Shown piece after piece: positions 43,595 through 52,016 of a stretch of 64,000 bases of DNA. Origin of the DNA: Flavobacteriales bacterium (GTDB lineage Bacteria; Bacteroidota; Bacteroidia; Flavobacteriales_F; PHOS-HE28); the NCBI GenBank assembly GCA_020635725.1, contig JACJZF010000013.1, positions 1-64,000 on the forward strand, written 5' to 3'. Position numbers and translations under genes: made by a program. The notes under the pieces are model-generated. The model made no database searches and was not told where the DNA came from. It saw only the letters and a list, made by a program, of their open reading frames with translations. Each line of letters begins with the position of its first letter. The stretch's first letter is position 1.

Positions 43595-44881
43595 TCAGCC
43601 AACGTATCGCAAGCTGCGACCTGGGTAGGTCGCCGCGCCACCCAGTTGCTCCTCGATACGCAGCAGCTGGTTGTACTTGGCGATCCGATCGCTGCGGCTG
43701 GCACTGCCGGTCTTGAGCATGCCGCAATTCAGGGCCACGGCCAGATCGGCGATGGTGCTGTCCTCCGTCTCCCCGCTTCGGTGGCTCATGATGCTCGTGT
43801 AGCGCGCGCGGTGCGCCATCTCCACCGCCTGGATGGTCTCGGTGAGCGTTCCGATCTGGTTCACCTTCACCAGAATGCTGTTGGCGATGCCCTTCTCAAT
43901 GCCTTCGGACAACCGCTTCGTATTGGTCACGAAAAGGTCGTCCCCCACGAGTTGCACGCGATCGCCGATGGCCTCGGTGAGCTTCTTCCAACCGTCCCAA
44001 TCATCCTCGCTCATGCCATCCTCGATGCTCACGATCGGGTATCGCTTGCTCCAATCGGCCCACATGGCCACCATCTCATCGCTGGTGAGCGAGTCACCGG
44101 TGCTCTCCAAGGTGTAGCGCTTCTTCTCCGCGCTGTAGAACTCGGTGCTCGCGCAATCCAATGCCAGCACGATGTCGTCACCCGGTTTGTAGCCCGCGGT
44201 CTCGATCGCCTGCATCACCAGCTTCAGCGCATCCTCGTTGCTGGGCAGGTCGGGGGCGAATCCGCCCTCGTCGCCCACGTTGGTGCTCAGGCCCTTCTTC
44301 TTCAGCACGGCCTTCAGCGCATGGAAGACCTCGGCACCCATGCGCAGGCCATCGCTGAAGCGCTTCGCGCCGATCGGCATGATCATGAACTCCTGCACAT
44401 CCACTTTGTTATCGGCGTGGGCGCCGCCGTTGAGGATGTTCATCAGGGGCACGGGCAGTGTGCAGCCGTTGACGCCGCCCACATACCGGTACAGCGGCAA
44501 GCCTGCTTCGCTCGCTGCGGCCTTGGCCACCGCCAGGCTCGCGCCCAGGATGGCATTCGCGCCGAGATTGCCTTTGTTGGGTGTGCCATCCAGCGCGACC
44601 AATGCACGATCGATCATGCCCTGCTCGGTCACCAACGCGCCGTTCAGTTCGCCATTCAAGGTTTGGTTCACATGCTCCACTGCCTTGGTCACGCCTTTGC
44701 CTAGGTACCGCTTCTTGTCCCCATCGCGCAGCTCGGCCGCCTCATGCGCGCCGGTGCTGGCTCCGCTGGGCACCGCAGCACGGCCCATGTGCCCGTTGTC
44801 CGTCCATACATCCACCTCGATGGTCGGGTTGCCACGTGAATCAAGGATCTCCCGAGCGTGGATCTTGGCTATCAAACCCAT
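43595..44881 (-). CDS. eno: Enolase
   Basis: 428 residues. Converts 2-phosphoglycerate to phosphoenolpyruvate in glycolysis. MGLIAKIHAREILDSRGNPTIEVDV, SGASTGAHEAAELRDGD, the metal and catalytic motifs DEGGFAPDLPSNEDAL, LALDCASTEFY, SIEDGMSEDDWDGW, VGDDLFVTNTKRL and SHRSGETEDSTIADLAV are all intact. The order rplQ-carA-eno is common in Bacteroidota. It meets the LtaS-like gene tail-to-tail with a 3-nt gap and no visible terminator between. Confidence 0.97.
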   Translation of the reverse strand: MGLIAKIHAREILDSRGNPTIEVDVWTDNGHMGRAAVPSGASTGAHEAAELRDGDKKRYLGKGVTKAVEHVNQTLNGELNGALVTEQGMIDRALVALDGTPNKGNLGANAILGASLAVAKAAASEAGLPLYRYVGGVNGCTLPVPLMNILNGGAHADNKVDVQEFMIMPIGAKRFSDGLRMGAEVFHALKAVLKKKGLSTNVGDEGGFAPDLPSNEDALKLVMQAIETAGYKPGDDIVLALDCASTEFYSAEKKRYTLESTGDSLTSDEMVAMWADWSKRYPIVSIEDGMSEDDWDGWKKLTEAIGDRVQLVGDDLFVTNTKRLSEGIEKGIANSILVKVNQIGTLTETIQAVEMAHRARYTSIMSHRSGETEDSTIADLAVALNCGMLKTGSASRSDRIAKYNQLLRIEEQLGGAATYPGRSLRYVG

Positions 44882-44920
44882 TCCGATGTCTGGGATTAAA
44901 GGGTGTTGGGGTAGGTTTCG

Positions 44921-46057
44921 TCAGGCGTTCTGGTGAACGGGACGAGCGATGTTCTTATGCTCGCGCATGAGCTGCACGAATCGGTCGAAGAGGTAACGGC
45001 TATCGTAAGGGCCAGGCCCGGCTTCCGGGTGATATTGCACGCAGAAGACCGGACGCGCCTTCAGGCGGAGGCCAGCGATGCTGTTATCGTTCAGGTGCAC
45101 ATGGGTGATCTCCACCTCGGCGTGGGCCTCCGCATCGGCGCGGTTCACCACGAATCCATGGTTCTGAGAGGTCACCTCGTCGCGCCCGGTGGTCAGGTCC
45201 TTCACCGGGTGATTGATCCCGCGATGCCCGTGGTGCATCTTCTCGGTGCGCATGCCCAGGCTCTCGGCGATCAGCTGATGGCCCAGGCAGATGCCGAAGA
45301 CCGGTGTGCCGCAATCGATCACGCGCTTCACCAGGCCCACGCTGCCCAGCATCGCTGCCGGGTCGCCCGGACCGTTGCTCAACATGATTCCGTGGGGCTT
45401 CCATGCCAGGATCTCCTCGATGGCGCTCGTCATGGGGAACACCCGGACCAGGCAGCCGCGCTCCACGAGGCATCGCTCGATGTTGCGCTTCACGCCGAAA
45501 TCGATCAAGGCCACGCGATGGTCCGAGCCCGAAGTCCCGACTTCATATGGCTGCGCGGTGCTCACGCGGCTGGAGAGTTCCAACCCTTGCATGCTGGGGG
45601 CCGATGCGAGCCGCTGGCGCAGCGCTTCGACATCCGACTCGACGCTGCTGATCACGGCGTTCTGCGCGCCATGGTCACGTATATGGCGCACGAGCTTCCG
45701 TGTATCCACATCGCTGATGCCCACGATGCCATGCCGCTGCAGGAAGGCATCGAGCGGACCCGATCCCCCGGGCCGGCTCCACACCTCGCTGAACTTCTTC
45801 ACCACCAGTCCGGCGATGCTCGCCTTCGCGCTCTCCTCCTCGCCATCCTTCACGCCGTAGTTCCCGATATGCGGAGAGGCCATGACCATGATCTGCCCGG
45901 TATAGCTGGGATCCGTGAAGATCTCCTGGTACCCGGTCATGCCGGTGTTGAAGCAGATCTCGCCGACCGCAGTGCCTTGGGCTCCGATCGCGCGGCCCTT
46001 GAAGAGTGTCCCATCAGCAAGGAGCAGGAGAGCGTGAGGGCGCTGACTGGTGAGCAT
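44921..46057 (-). CDS. carA: Carbamoyl-phosphate synthase small (glutaminase) chain
   Basis: 378 residues. Hydrolyses glutamine and passes ammonia to CarB for arginine and pyrimidine synthesis. N-terminal CPSase_sm domain (GEICFNTGMTGYQEIFTDPSY), C-terminal class I glutaminase with nucleophile C257 (FGICLGHQL) and H343/E345 (QYHPEAGPGP). carB is not next to it. It lies between rplQ and eno; the rplQ terminator separates it from the ribosomal operon and a TATCTTCG box upstream may serve it. Confidence 0.97.
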   Translation of the reverse strand: MLTSQRPHALLLLADGTLFKGRAIGAQGTAVGEICFNTGMTGYQEIFTDPSYTGQIMVMASPHIGNYGVKDGEEESAKASIAGLVVKKFSEVWSRPGGSGPLDAFLQRHGIVGISDVDTRKLVRHIRDHGAQNAVISSVESDVEALRQRLASAPSMQGLELSSRVSTAQPYEVGTSGSDHRVALIDFGVKRNIERCLVERGCLVRVFPMTSAIEEILAWKPHGIMLSNGPGDPAAMLGSVGLVKRVIDCGTPVFGICLGHQLIAESLGMRTEKMHHGHRGINHPVKDLTTGRDEVTSQNHGFVVNRADAEAHAEVEITHVHLNDNSIAGLRLKARPVFCVQYHPEAGPGPYDSRYLFDRFVQLMREHKNIARPVHQNA

Positions 46058-46072
46058 AGCGGTTCGCGGCGC

Positions 46073-46080
46073 GAAGATAC
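46073..46080 (-). promoter_or_regulatory. Candidate -7 box TATCTTCG for carA
   Basis: On the minus strand, one mismatch from TAnnTTTG, 15 nt before the carA ATG and downstream of the rplQ terminator. Confidence 0.3.
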
Positions 46081-46132
46081 CCGACCGGGCCGAGCGTGCA
46101 TCCGGTGATCTTCCACAGCTGTTGAAAAGAGC

Positions 46133-46157
46133 GAGGGCGCCGCAGTACGGCGCCCTC
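46133..46157 (-). terminator. Terminator of the ribosomal-protein superoperon
   Basis: Stem GAGGGCGCCG / CGGCGCCCTC around CAGTA; on the minus strand it is followed by a CTCTTTTC T-rich tract. It lies 23 nt beyond the rplQ stop. Confidence 0.85.
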
Positions 46158-46180
46158 GTCTTCGAATCCTTCTGGTTGGC

Positions 46181-46672
46181 TTACTCGCCTTTTGCCTCGT
46201 CGGCGCCGGCTTCCGGCTTCGCCTCGGTGGCGCCATCGGCCTTCTTCGCTGGGCTACGACGGCTGCGGCGCGTCTTCTTGGCATCGGCGCTCGCCTTCTC
46301 CTTGGTATACACCGTGTTGAAGTCCACCAGCTCGATCATGGCCATCTCGGCGGCATCGCCGAAACGGTTGCCGAGCTTGATGATGCGCGTGTAGCCTCCG
46401 GGGCGCTCGGCCACCTTGGGCGCCACATCGCGGAAGAGCTGCGCCGTGGCCTCCTTGCTCTGCAGGTCGGCGAAGACCATACGACGGCTGGTGGTGCTAT
46501 CGTCCTTGCTCCGGGTGATGATCGGCTCCACGAAGCGGCGCAGGGCCCGGGCCTTGGCCAGGGTGGTCTCGATGCGCTTGTGCTCGATCAGCGATACCGC
46601 GAGGTTGCTCAGCAGCGCGCCACGATGGGCCTTCTTCCGGCCCAGGGCGTTGTTCTTGTTTCCGTGTCTCAT
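46181..46672 (-). CDS. rplQ: 50S ribosomal protein L17 with charged C-terminal tail
   Basis: 163 residues. Core MRHGNKNNALGRKKAHRGALLSNLAVSLIEHKRIETTLAKAR and RPGGYTRIIKLGNRFGDAAEMAMIELVDFN is the L17 signature. Beyond about residue 120 there is a Lys/Ala/Glu-rich tail (SADAKKTRRSRRSPAKKADGA...) absent from the E. coli protein; such tails are usual in Bacteroidota. Last gene of the superoperon, separated from rpoA by a heptamer-repeat hairpin. Confidence 0.97.
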   Translation of the reverse strand: MRHGNKNNALGRKKAHRGALLSNLAVSLIEHKRIETTLAKARALRRFVEPIITRSKDDSTTSRRMVFADLQSKEATAQLFRDVAPKVAERPGGYTRIIKLGNRFGDAAEMAMIELVDFNTVYTKEKASADAKKTRRSRRSPAKKADGATEAKPEAGADEAKGE

Positions 46673-46682
46673 CGTTGTCTCC

Positions 46683-46758
46683 GGTTGTCGGTTGGTGGTT
46701 GGTTCGCTGGTTGGGAGTTGGGGACAACCCTCAACCCATCAACCATCAACCCTCAACC
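46683..46758. repeat. Heptamer-repeat hairpin between rpoA and rplQ
   Basis: The left arm is GGTTG-based with units near 7 nt; the right arm (46725-46758) reads as TCAACCM heptamers: caaccct, caaccca, tcaacca, tcaaccc. The arms are imperfect inverted copies. It fills most of the 95-nt gap. Confidence 0.7.
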
Positions 46759-46767
46759 TGCGAATGA

Positions 46768-47757
46768 TTACTCCTTATCCAGCTTGTACTTGCTCAGGTT
46801 CATGCCGAAGCTCAGGCCCTTGTTCTCCACGAGGTCCTCGAGCTCGGTGAGGCTCTTCTTGCCGAAGTTGCGGAACTTCAACAGGTCGTTCTTGTTGTAG
46901 CTCACCAGGTCGCCGAGCGTCTCGATGTCCGCGGCCTTCAGGCAGTTCAGGGCGCGCACGCTCAGATCCATGTCCACCAGCTTGGTCTTGAGCAGCTGGC
47001 GCATGTGCAGGCTGTCCTCGTCGAAGCTCTCCTCCTGCACGCGCTCCTCCAGCTCCAGGCTGATGCGCTCATCGCTGAAGAGCATGAAGTGGTGGATCAG
47101 GATCTTGGCGGCCTCCTGCAAAGCGTTCTTCGGGGTCACGCTGCCGTCGGTGATCACCTCGATCGTGAGCTTCTCGTAGTCGGTCTTCTCCTCCACGCGG
47201 GTGTTCTCCACCGTGTACTTCACGTTCTTGATCGGCGTGAAGATGCTGTCGATGAAGATGGTGCCCACCGGGGCGTTGGTCTTGTTCTCATCGGCGGGCA
47301 CGTAACCGCGGCCCTTGCCGATGGTGAGGTCGATGTGCAGCTTCACGTTCGACTCCATGTGGCAGATCACGAGCTCCGGGTTGAGCACCTGGAAGCCGGT
47401 GGTCTGCTTGCCGATATCGCCAGCGCTGAAGCTGTCCTTGCCGGTGATCGTGATGCTGACACGCTCGGTGCTGCTATCGTCGAGCTGGCGGCGGAAGCGA
47501 ACCTGCTTCAGATTGAGCACGATCTCGGTCATGTCCTCGATCACGCCCTTGATGGTGGTGAACTCGTGGTCCACGCCCTCGATCCGCACGGCGGTGATGG
47601 CGTAGCCCTCGAGGCTGCTCAGAAGGATCCGCCGGAGCGAATTGCCGATGGTGATGCCATAACCGGGCTCGAGCGGGCGGAACTCGAAGGTGCCGCGCTT
47701 GTCGTCGGATTCGATCATCGTGACCTTATCGGGCCGCTGGAAATCGAGAATGGGCAT
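46768..47757 (-). CDS. rpoA: RNA polymerase alpha subunit
   Basis: 329 residues. N-terminal dimerisation domain (FEFRPLEPGYGITIGNSLRRILLSSLEGYAITAVRIEGVDHEF) to about residue 235 and C-terminal DNA-binding domain (LDMDLSVRALNCLKAADIETLGDLVSYNKNDLLKFRNFGKKSLTELEDLV). Both domains complete. Flanked on each side by heptamer-repeat gaps. Confidence 0.98.
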   Translation of the reverse strand: MPILDFQRPDKVTMIESDDKRGTFEFRPLEPGYGITIGNSLRRILLSSLEGYAITAVRIEGVDHEFTTIKGVIEDMTEIVLNLKQVRFRRQLDDSSTERVSITITGKDSFSAGDIGKQTTGFQVLNPELVICHMESNVKLHIDLTIGKGRGYVPADENKTNAPVGTIFIDSIFTPIKNVKYTVENTRVEEKTDYEKLTIEVITDGSVTPKNALQEAAKILIHHFMLFSDERISLELEERVQEESFDEDSLHMRQLLKTKLVDMDLSVRALNCLKAADIETLGDLVSYNKNDLLKFRNFGKKSLTELEDLVENKGLSFGMNLSKYKLDKE

Positions 47758-47778
47758 GTTGATGGTTGAAGTTGTTCG

Positions 47779-47854
47779 TTGTCGGTTGTCCGTTGTCCGT
47801 TGTCAAGCCTTGTCCAGTACGCATGTCGGCTGCCTGACAACGGACAACCGACAA
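47779..47854. repeat. Perfect 19-bp inverted heptamer repeat between rpsD and rpoA
   Basis: TTGTCGGTTGTCCGTTGTC (47779-47797) pairs exactly with GACAACGGACAACCGACAA (47836-47854), separated by 38 nt. Each arm is a run of GTTGTCC-type heptamers, and an extra unit continues past the left arm. It occupies the 108-nt gap between the two genes. Confidence 0.85.
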
Positions 47855-47865
47855 TTTCTCTCTTC

Positions 47866-48471
47866 CTACTTCGAGTAGAGTTCCACAATCAGCTGCTCGC
47901 GGATGTTCTCCGGGATCTGCGCGCGCTCGGGCATGGTGATCACCTTGCCCGACATGCTGGCGGAGTTCCACTCGAGCCAGTCGAAGCGCTTGCTGTTCAC
48001 GCCGAGGCTGTTGGTGATGGCCTCGAGCGAACGGCTCTTCTCGCGCACGGCCACGCTCTGGCCCGGGCGCAGGGTGTAGCTGGGCACGTTCACCACGCCA
48101 CCATCAACGGTGATGTGGCCATGGCTCACCAGCTGGCGCGCGGCGCGGCGCGTGGGGGCGATGCCCAGGCGGTACACCGTGTTGTCCAGGCGCGCCTCGC
48201 ACAGCTGCAGCAGCACCTCGCCGGTGATGCCCTTCTTGCTGGCGGCCGTCACGAACATCTTCTCGAACTGGCGCTCGAGGATGCCGTAGGTGTACTTGGC
48301 CTTCTGCTTCTCCTTCAGCTGCACGGAGTATTCGCTCTCCTTCTTGCGGCGCTTGTTGGGGCCGTGCTGGCCGGGCGAATGGGGCTTGCGCTCCATCCAT
48401 TTGGTGGGGCCGAGGATCGGCTCACCGAATTTCCGCGCGATGCGGGTCTTGGGTCCTGTGTAACGTGCCAT
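47866..48471 (-). CDS. rpsD: 30S ribosomal protein S4
   Basis: 201 residues: MARYTGPKTRIARKFGEPILG, then the S4 RNA-binding domain (EARLDNTVYRLGIAPTRRAARQLVSHGHITVDGGVVNVPS). The N-terminus lacks the zinc-binding Cys cluster, so it is the zinc-free form. Starts ribosome assembly and may repress its own operon, as in other bacteria. Confidence 0.98.
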   Translation of the reverse strand: MARYTGPKTRIARKFGEPILGPTKWMERKPHSPGQHGPNKRRKKESEYSVQLKEKQKAKYTYGILERQFEKMFVTAASKKGITGEVLLQLCEARLDNTVYRLGIAPTRRAARQLVSHGHITVDGGVVNVPSYTLRPGQSVAVREKSRSLEAITNSLGVNSKRFDWLEWNSASMSGKVITMPERAQIPENIREQLIVELYSK

Positions 48472-48557
48472 GTTCTTCGATTTGGGTGCGGCCTTGGTTC
48501 TCCCGCACCAACAACGGAGCGCGCGTCCTTCGCGCCCCTACAAGGTTGGTTGTGTGG
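48472..48557. other. rpsK-rpsD gap with GC hairpin and GTTGGT-like repeats
   Basis: The 86-nt gap holds a GC-rich hairpin (GCGCG / CGCGC, around CGTCCTT) and short ACCAAC / GTTGGT arms. It looks like a diverged relative of the neighbouring heptamer-repeat gaps; the match is weak. Confidence 0.4.
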
Positions 48558-48965
48558 TTATACGCGGCGCTTCTTGGGCGGACGGCAGCCGTTGTGAGGC
48601 ATGGGCGTGATGTCCATGATCTCGGTGACCTCCACGCCGCTGTTGTGCAGCGCGCGGATGGCGCTCTCCCGACCCGAGCCCGGGCCCTTGACGAACACCT
48701 TCACCTTGCGCAGGCCCAGCTCGAAGGCCTCGCGTGCCGCCTCTTCGGCGCTCACCTGGCCGGCGTACGGGGTGTTCTTCTTGCTGCCGCGGAAGCCCTG
48801 CTTCCCGGAAGAGGACCAGCTGATCACCTCGCCCTTGTTGTTGGTGAGGCTCACGATCAGGTTGTTGAACGTGGCACGGATGTGGGCCTGTCCGAAGGCC
48901 TCCACCACCACGTTCTTCTTCTTCTTCTTGCCGGCGGCCGAACCGCCTTTGTCCTGCTTTGCCAT
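48558..48965 (-). CDS. rpsK: 30S ribosomal protein S11
   Basis: 135 residues. Core VVVEAFGQAHIRATFNNLIVSLTNNKGEVISWSSSGKQGFRGSKKNTPYAGQVSAEEAAREA and C-terminal ITPMPHNGCRPPKKRRV are standard for S11; the N-terminus has a Lys-rich extension (AAGKKKKK). Part of the 30S platform. The gap to rpsM (74 nt) carries a heptamer repeat. Confidence 0.98.
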   Translation of the reverse strand: MAKQDKGGSAAGKKKKKNVVVEAFGQAHIRATFNNLIVSLTNNKGEVISWSSSGKQGFRGSKKNTPYAGQVSAEEAAREAFELGLRKVKVFVKGPGSGRESAIRALHNSGVEVTEIMDITPMPHNGCRPPKKRRV

Positions 48966-48971
48966 TGTCTT

Positions 48972-49033
48972 CAGTTATCGGTTGTCCGTTGTCCGTTGTC
49001 AGTGGCTGCCCACTGGCAACTGACAATTGGCAG
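48972..49033. repeat. Heptamer-repeat hairpin between rpsM and rpsK
   Basis: Contains three GTTGTCC/GTTGTCA heptamers and a hairpin GTTGTCAGTGG (48995-49005) / CCACTGGCAAC (49010-49020) with a 4-nt CTGC loop and one wobble pair. Same family as the repeat at 47779-47854. Confidence 0.75.
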
Positions 49034-49039
49034 CTGATT

Positions 49040-49417
49040 TTACTTGGTCGCCTTCTTCTTGTTGGCCACGGTCTTGCGCTTGCCCTTGCGGGTGCGGCTG
49101 TTGGTGCGGGTACGCTGGCCGCGCACGGGCAGGCCGCTGCGGTGGCGCTGGCCGCGCCAGCTGCCGATGTCCACCAGGCGCTTGATGCTCAGTTGCACCT
49201 CGCTGCGCAGCGCGCCCTCCACCTTCACATGCTCATTGATGTGCTGGCGGATGCGGGCCTGTTCGTCATCGGTCCATTCATCCACTTTCTTGTCGGGGTC
49301 CACATCGCTCTTCTGGAGGATGTCCAGCGCGGTGCTGCGCCCGATGCCGTAGATGTACGTGAGGCCGATTGCCCCGCGCTTGCTCTTTGGTAGGTCTATG
49401 CCTGCGATACGTGCCAT
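49040..49417 (-). CDS. rpsM: 30S ribosomal protein S13
   Basis: 125 residues: MARIAGIDLPKSKRGAIGLTYIYGIGRSTA, SWRGQRHRSGLPVRGQRTRTNSRTRKGKRKTV and a Lys-rich tail. Contacts the 50S subunit and P-site tRNA. First gene of the alpha section, after rpmJ. Confidence 0.98.
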   Translation of the reverse strand: MARIAGIDLPKSKRGAIGLTYIYGIGRSTALDILQKSDVDPDKKVDEWTDDEQARIRQHINEHVKVEGALRSEVQLSIKRLVDIGSWRGQRHRSGLPVRGQRTRTNSRTRKGKRKTVANKKKATK

Positions 49418-49430
49418 GCTCGTTCGGTTA

Positions 49431-49547
49431 TCAGCCTTGACGCTGCTTGAACTTCGGGTTCTTCTTGTTGATGATGTAGAGGCGCCCTTTCCGGCGGACG
49501 ATCTTGCAATCCGCGGAGCGCTTCTTGAGGGAGGCCCTGACCTTCAT
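49431..49547 (-). CDS. rpmJ: 50S ribosomal protein L36, zinc-free form
   Basis: 38 residues read by hand: begins MKVRASLKKRSADCKIVRRK and ends NPKFKQRQG. Only one Cys (residue 14) of the usual Cys3-His zinc site remains and the His is Phe, so this is the C-minus form typical of Bacteroidota. Located between infA and rpsM as usual. Confidence 0.95.
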   Translation of the reverse strand: MKVRASLKKRSADCKIVRRKGRLYIINKKNPKFKQRQG

Positions 49548-49559
49548 GGTGCTTGTGCT

Positions 49560-49781
49560 TTAGCTCTTGTATCGGAAGGTGATGCGCCCTTTGCTCAGGT
49601 CGTACGGGCTCATCTCCACCTTCACCTTGTCACCAGGCAGGATCCGGATGTAGTGCATCCGCATCTTGCCCGAGATGTGGGCGATGATCACGTGACCGTT
49701 CTCCAGCTCCACGCGGAACATGGCATTGCTCAGCGCCTCTTTGATGACGCCGTCCTGCTCGATGGTTCCCGCTTTGCTCAT
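49560..49781 (-). CDS. infA: Translation initiation factor IF-1
   Basis: 73 residues, single S1-like OB fold: KAGTIEQDGVIKEALSNAMFRVELENGHVIIAHISGKMRMHYIRILPGDKVKVEMSPYDLSKGRITFRYKS. Full length. Placed after map and before rpmJ, a common bacterial order; the 81-nt gap to map is short of a clear promoter. Confidence 0.98.
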   Translation of the reverse strand: MSKAGTIEQDGVIKEALSNAMFRVELENGHVIIAHISGKMRMHYIRILPGDKVKVEMSPYDLSKGRITFRYKS

Positions 49782-49862
49782 CTACTTCCGTTCGTTCTTC
49801 AAATTCCTATCGTTCCGCCTTCCTCGCGGTCGGCTTCGTTTCTCTGTCTCATCTGGCTGGGC

Positions 49863-50669
49863 TCAAGCCCCTACCAGCTCTCCTTTCTTCTTCAGCACAT
49901 CCTCGATGTAGCTGAACGTTGACAAGACCTCTGCCTTTCCCGGGCGCACCGCCACGTTGTGCTCGTAGTGCGCGCTCGGCTTCCCGTCGCGCGTCACCAC
50001 CGTCCATCCGTCGGCAAGCTGCTTCACCTCCTTCACGCCCATGTTGATCATGGGCTCGATCGCCAGCACCATGCCGGTGCGCAGCTTCACGCCGTGCCCG
50101 CGGCGGCCGTAGTTCGGCACTTCCGGGGCCTCGTGCAGCTTGCGCCCCACGCCGTGCCCCACCAGCTCGCGCACCACGCCGTAGCCATGGCTCTCCGCGT
50201 GCTGCTGCACCGCGTTGCCGATGTCGCCCGTGCGATTGTTCTCCACCGCTGCCTCCATGCCCTTCTGCAGGCACTCCTGCGTGACACGCAGCAGCCGCTT
50301 CACCGGCTCGGCCACCTCGCCGACCATGAAGGTGTATGCGCTGTCACCGTAGAAGCCGTTCATCAGCACGCCGCAATCCACGCTGGCCACGTCGCCGTCG
50401 CGCAGCACCCGATCGCCGGGCAGGCCGTGCACCACCTCCTCGTTCACGCTGATCAGCAGCGTGCTCGGGCAGCCGTACAGGCCCTTGAAGCCAGGCACCC
50501 CTCCGCTGTCCCGGATGAACTCTTCCGCCATGCGGTCCAGCTCACCGGTGGTGATACCGGGGGCGATGCGTTTCGCCACTTCGGCCAAGGTCTTCCCAAC
50601 AAGCAAAGAACTCTCCTTCAATACCGCGATCTCGTCATCGCTCAGATGGACCAGGGGCTTGCTCCCCAT
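49863..50669 (-). CDS. map: Methionine aminopeptidase, type I
   Basis: 268 residues. Removes the N-terminal Met from new proteins. Metal ligands and catalytic residues visible: SVDCGVLMNGFYGDSAYTF (two Asp), VGHGVGRKLHEAPEVPNYG (His), VLAIEPMIN (Glu) and HYEHNVAVRPGKAEVLS (second Glu). The secY-map-infA order is standard in Bacteroidota (no adk between). Three-nt gap after secY. Confidence 0.97.
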   Translation of the reverse strand: MGSKPLVHLSDDEIAVLKESSLLVGKTLAEVAKRIAPGITTGELDRMAEEFIRDSGGVPGFKGLYGCPSTLLISVNEEVVHGLPGDRVLRDGDVASVDCGVLMNGFYGDSAYTFMVGEVAEPVKRLLRVTQECLQKGMEAAVENNRTGDIGNAVQQHAESHGYGVVRELVGHGVGRKLHEAPEVPNYGRRGHGVKLRTGMVLAIEPMINMGVKEVKQLADGWTVVTRDGKPSAHYEHNVAVRPGKAEVLSTFSYIEDVLKKKGELVGA

Positions 50670-50672
50670 GAT

Positions 50673-52013
50673 CTATCCGGCCATGCCGTAGGCCGCTCCC
50701 TGACTCCTTCCCTTGATGCGCCCGCTCTTCATCAGACCGTCGTAATGACGCATCAGCAAATGACTCTCGATCTGCTGCAGCGTGTCCAGGAGCACGCCCA
50801 CCATGATCAACAACGAGGTTCCTCCGAAGTACTGCGCGAAGCCTTGCTTGATGCCCAGCCCGCCCGGACCCGCGAAGGCCGGAAGGATGGCCACGACGCC
50901 CAGGAAGATGGCGCCCGGCAGGGTGATGCGCGAGAGCAGCTCATCGATATGCCCCGCGGTGGCCTTGCCCGGCTTCACGCCTGGGATGAAGCCGCCATTG
51001 CGCTTCATGTCATCGGCCAGCTGGTTCGGGTTCACGGTGATGGCGGTGTAGAAATACGTGAAGGCCACCACCATCAGGAACAGCATGAAATTGTAGAAGA
51101 AGCCTTGGCTGTTGGCCACGGAGATCAGCCACTGCGGCGGCTGGTTGCCCCAGATGGGCGCCTGCGCCAGGTACATGGGGATGAGCACGATGGCCTGGGC
51201 GAAGATGATCGGCATAACGCCGGCCGCGTTCACCTTCAGCGGGATGTAGTTACGCACGCCGCCATACTGCTTGTTGCCCTGCACGCGCTTGGCGAACTGC
51301 ACCGGTATGCGGCGCGTGCCCTGCACCAGCAGGATGCAGCCGGCGATGATAAGCACCCAGAGCACCACCTCCACGAGCAGCAGCACCAGGCCGCCGCCGC
51401 CGGGGCCCATGCGGCCAACCACTTCCTGAGCGAAGCTCTGCGGCAGACGCGCCAGGATGCCGATCATGATGATCAGCGAGATGCCATTGCCCAGGCCGCG
51501 CTCGGTGATGCGCTCGCCCAACCACATCACGAACAGCGTGCTGGCCGTGAGGATCACGATGCTGGAGAACATCCAGAAGGCCGTATCGGGGCGCGCCTCC
51601 GGCTCGATCGTGGTAGCGATGTAGCCCGGTGCCTGCAGCATGCAGATGGCGATGGTGAGGTAACGCGTCCACTGGTTGATCTTCCGGCGGCCGCTCTCCT
51701 CCTTCTGGAGCTTCTGCACCGCTGGAACCGCCATGCCCGCCAGCTGGAGGATGATGGACGCGGAGATGTAGGGCATGATCCCCAGGGCGAAGATGCTCGC
51801 ACGCGTGAAGGCCCCTCCGGTGAAGATGGAGAGGATCTCCGCGAAGCCGCCGCCCGTAGTGGTCGGGTCGGTCATGCGCGCGCTGTCCACGCCGGGCAGG
51901 ATGATGAAGCTGCCGATGCGGTAAACCAGCAGCAGGCCCAGCGTGATGAGGATGCGGTTGCGCAGCTCCTCGATGCGCCAGATGTTCTTGATCGTGTCGA
52001 TCAGGTTCTTCAT
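50673..52013 (-). CDS. secY: Sec translocase channel subunit SecY
   Basis: 446 residues, about ten membrane helices (for example ILITLGLLLVYRIGSFIILPGVD, ALGIMPYISASIILQLAG, YIPLKVNAAGVMPIIFAQAIVLIPMYLAQ, FFYNFMLFLMVVAFTYFYTAITVNPNQLADDMKRNGGFIPGVKPG). Forms the protein-conducting channel of the inner membrane. 3-nt gaps to both rplO and map. Intact. Confidence 0.98.
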   Translation of the reverse strand: MKNLIDTIKNIWRIEELRNRILITLGLLLVYRIGSFIILPGVDSARMTDPTTTGGGFAEILSIFTGGAFTRASIFALGIMPYISASIILQLAGMAVPAVQKLQKEESGRRKINQWTRYLTIAICMLQAPGYIATTIEPEARPDTAFWMFSSIVILTASTLFVMWLGERITERGLGNGISLIIMIGILARLPQSFAQEVVGRMGPGGGGLVLLLVEVVLWVLIIAGCILLVQGTRRIPVQFAKRVQGNKQYGGVRNYIPLKVNAAGVMPIIFAQAIVLIPMYLAQAPIWGNQPPQWLISVANSQGFFYNFMLFLMVVAFTYFYTAITVNPNQLADDMKRNGGFIPGVKPGKATAGHIDELLSRITLPGAIFLGVVAILPAFAGPGGLGIKQGFAQYFGGTSLLIMVGVLLDTLQQIESHLLMRHYDGLMKSGRIKGRSQGAAYGMAG

Positions 52014-52016
52014 TCC

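Noticed and set aside
46683..49033. CRISPR interpretation of the heptamer repeats
   Set aside because: Unit is 7 nt, with inverted arms and no spacers; not a CRISPR.
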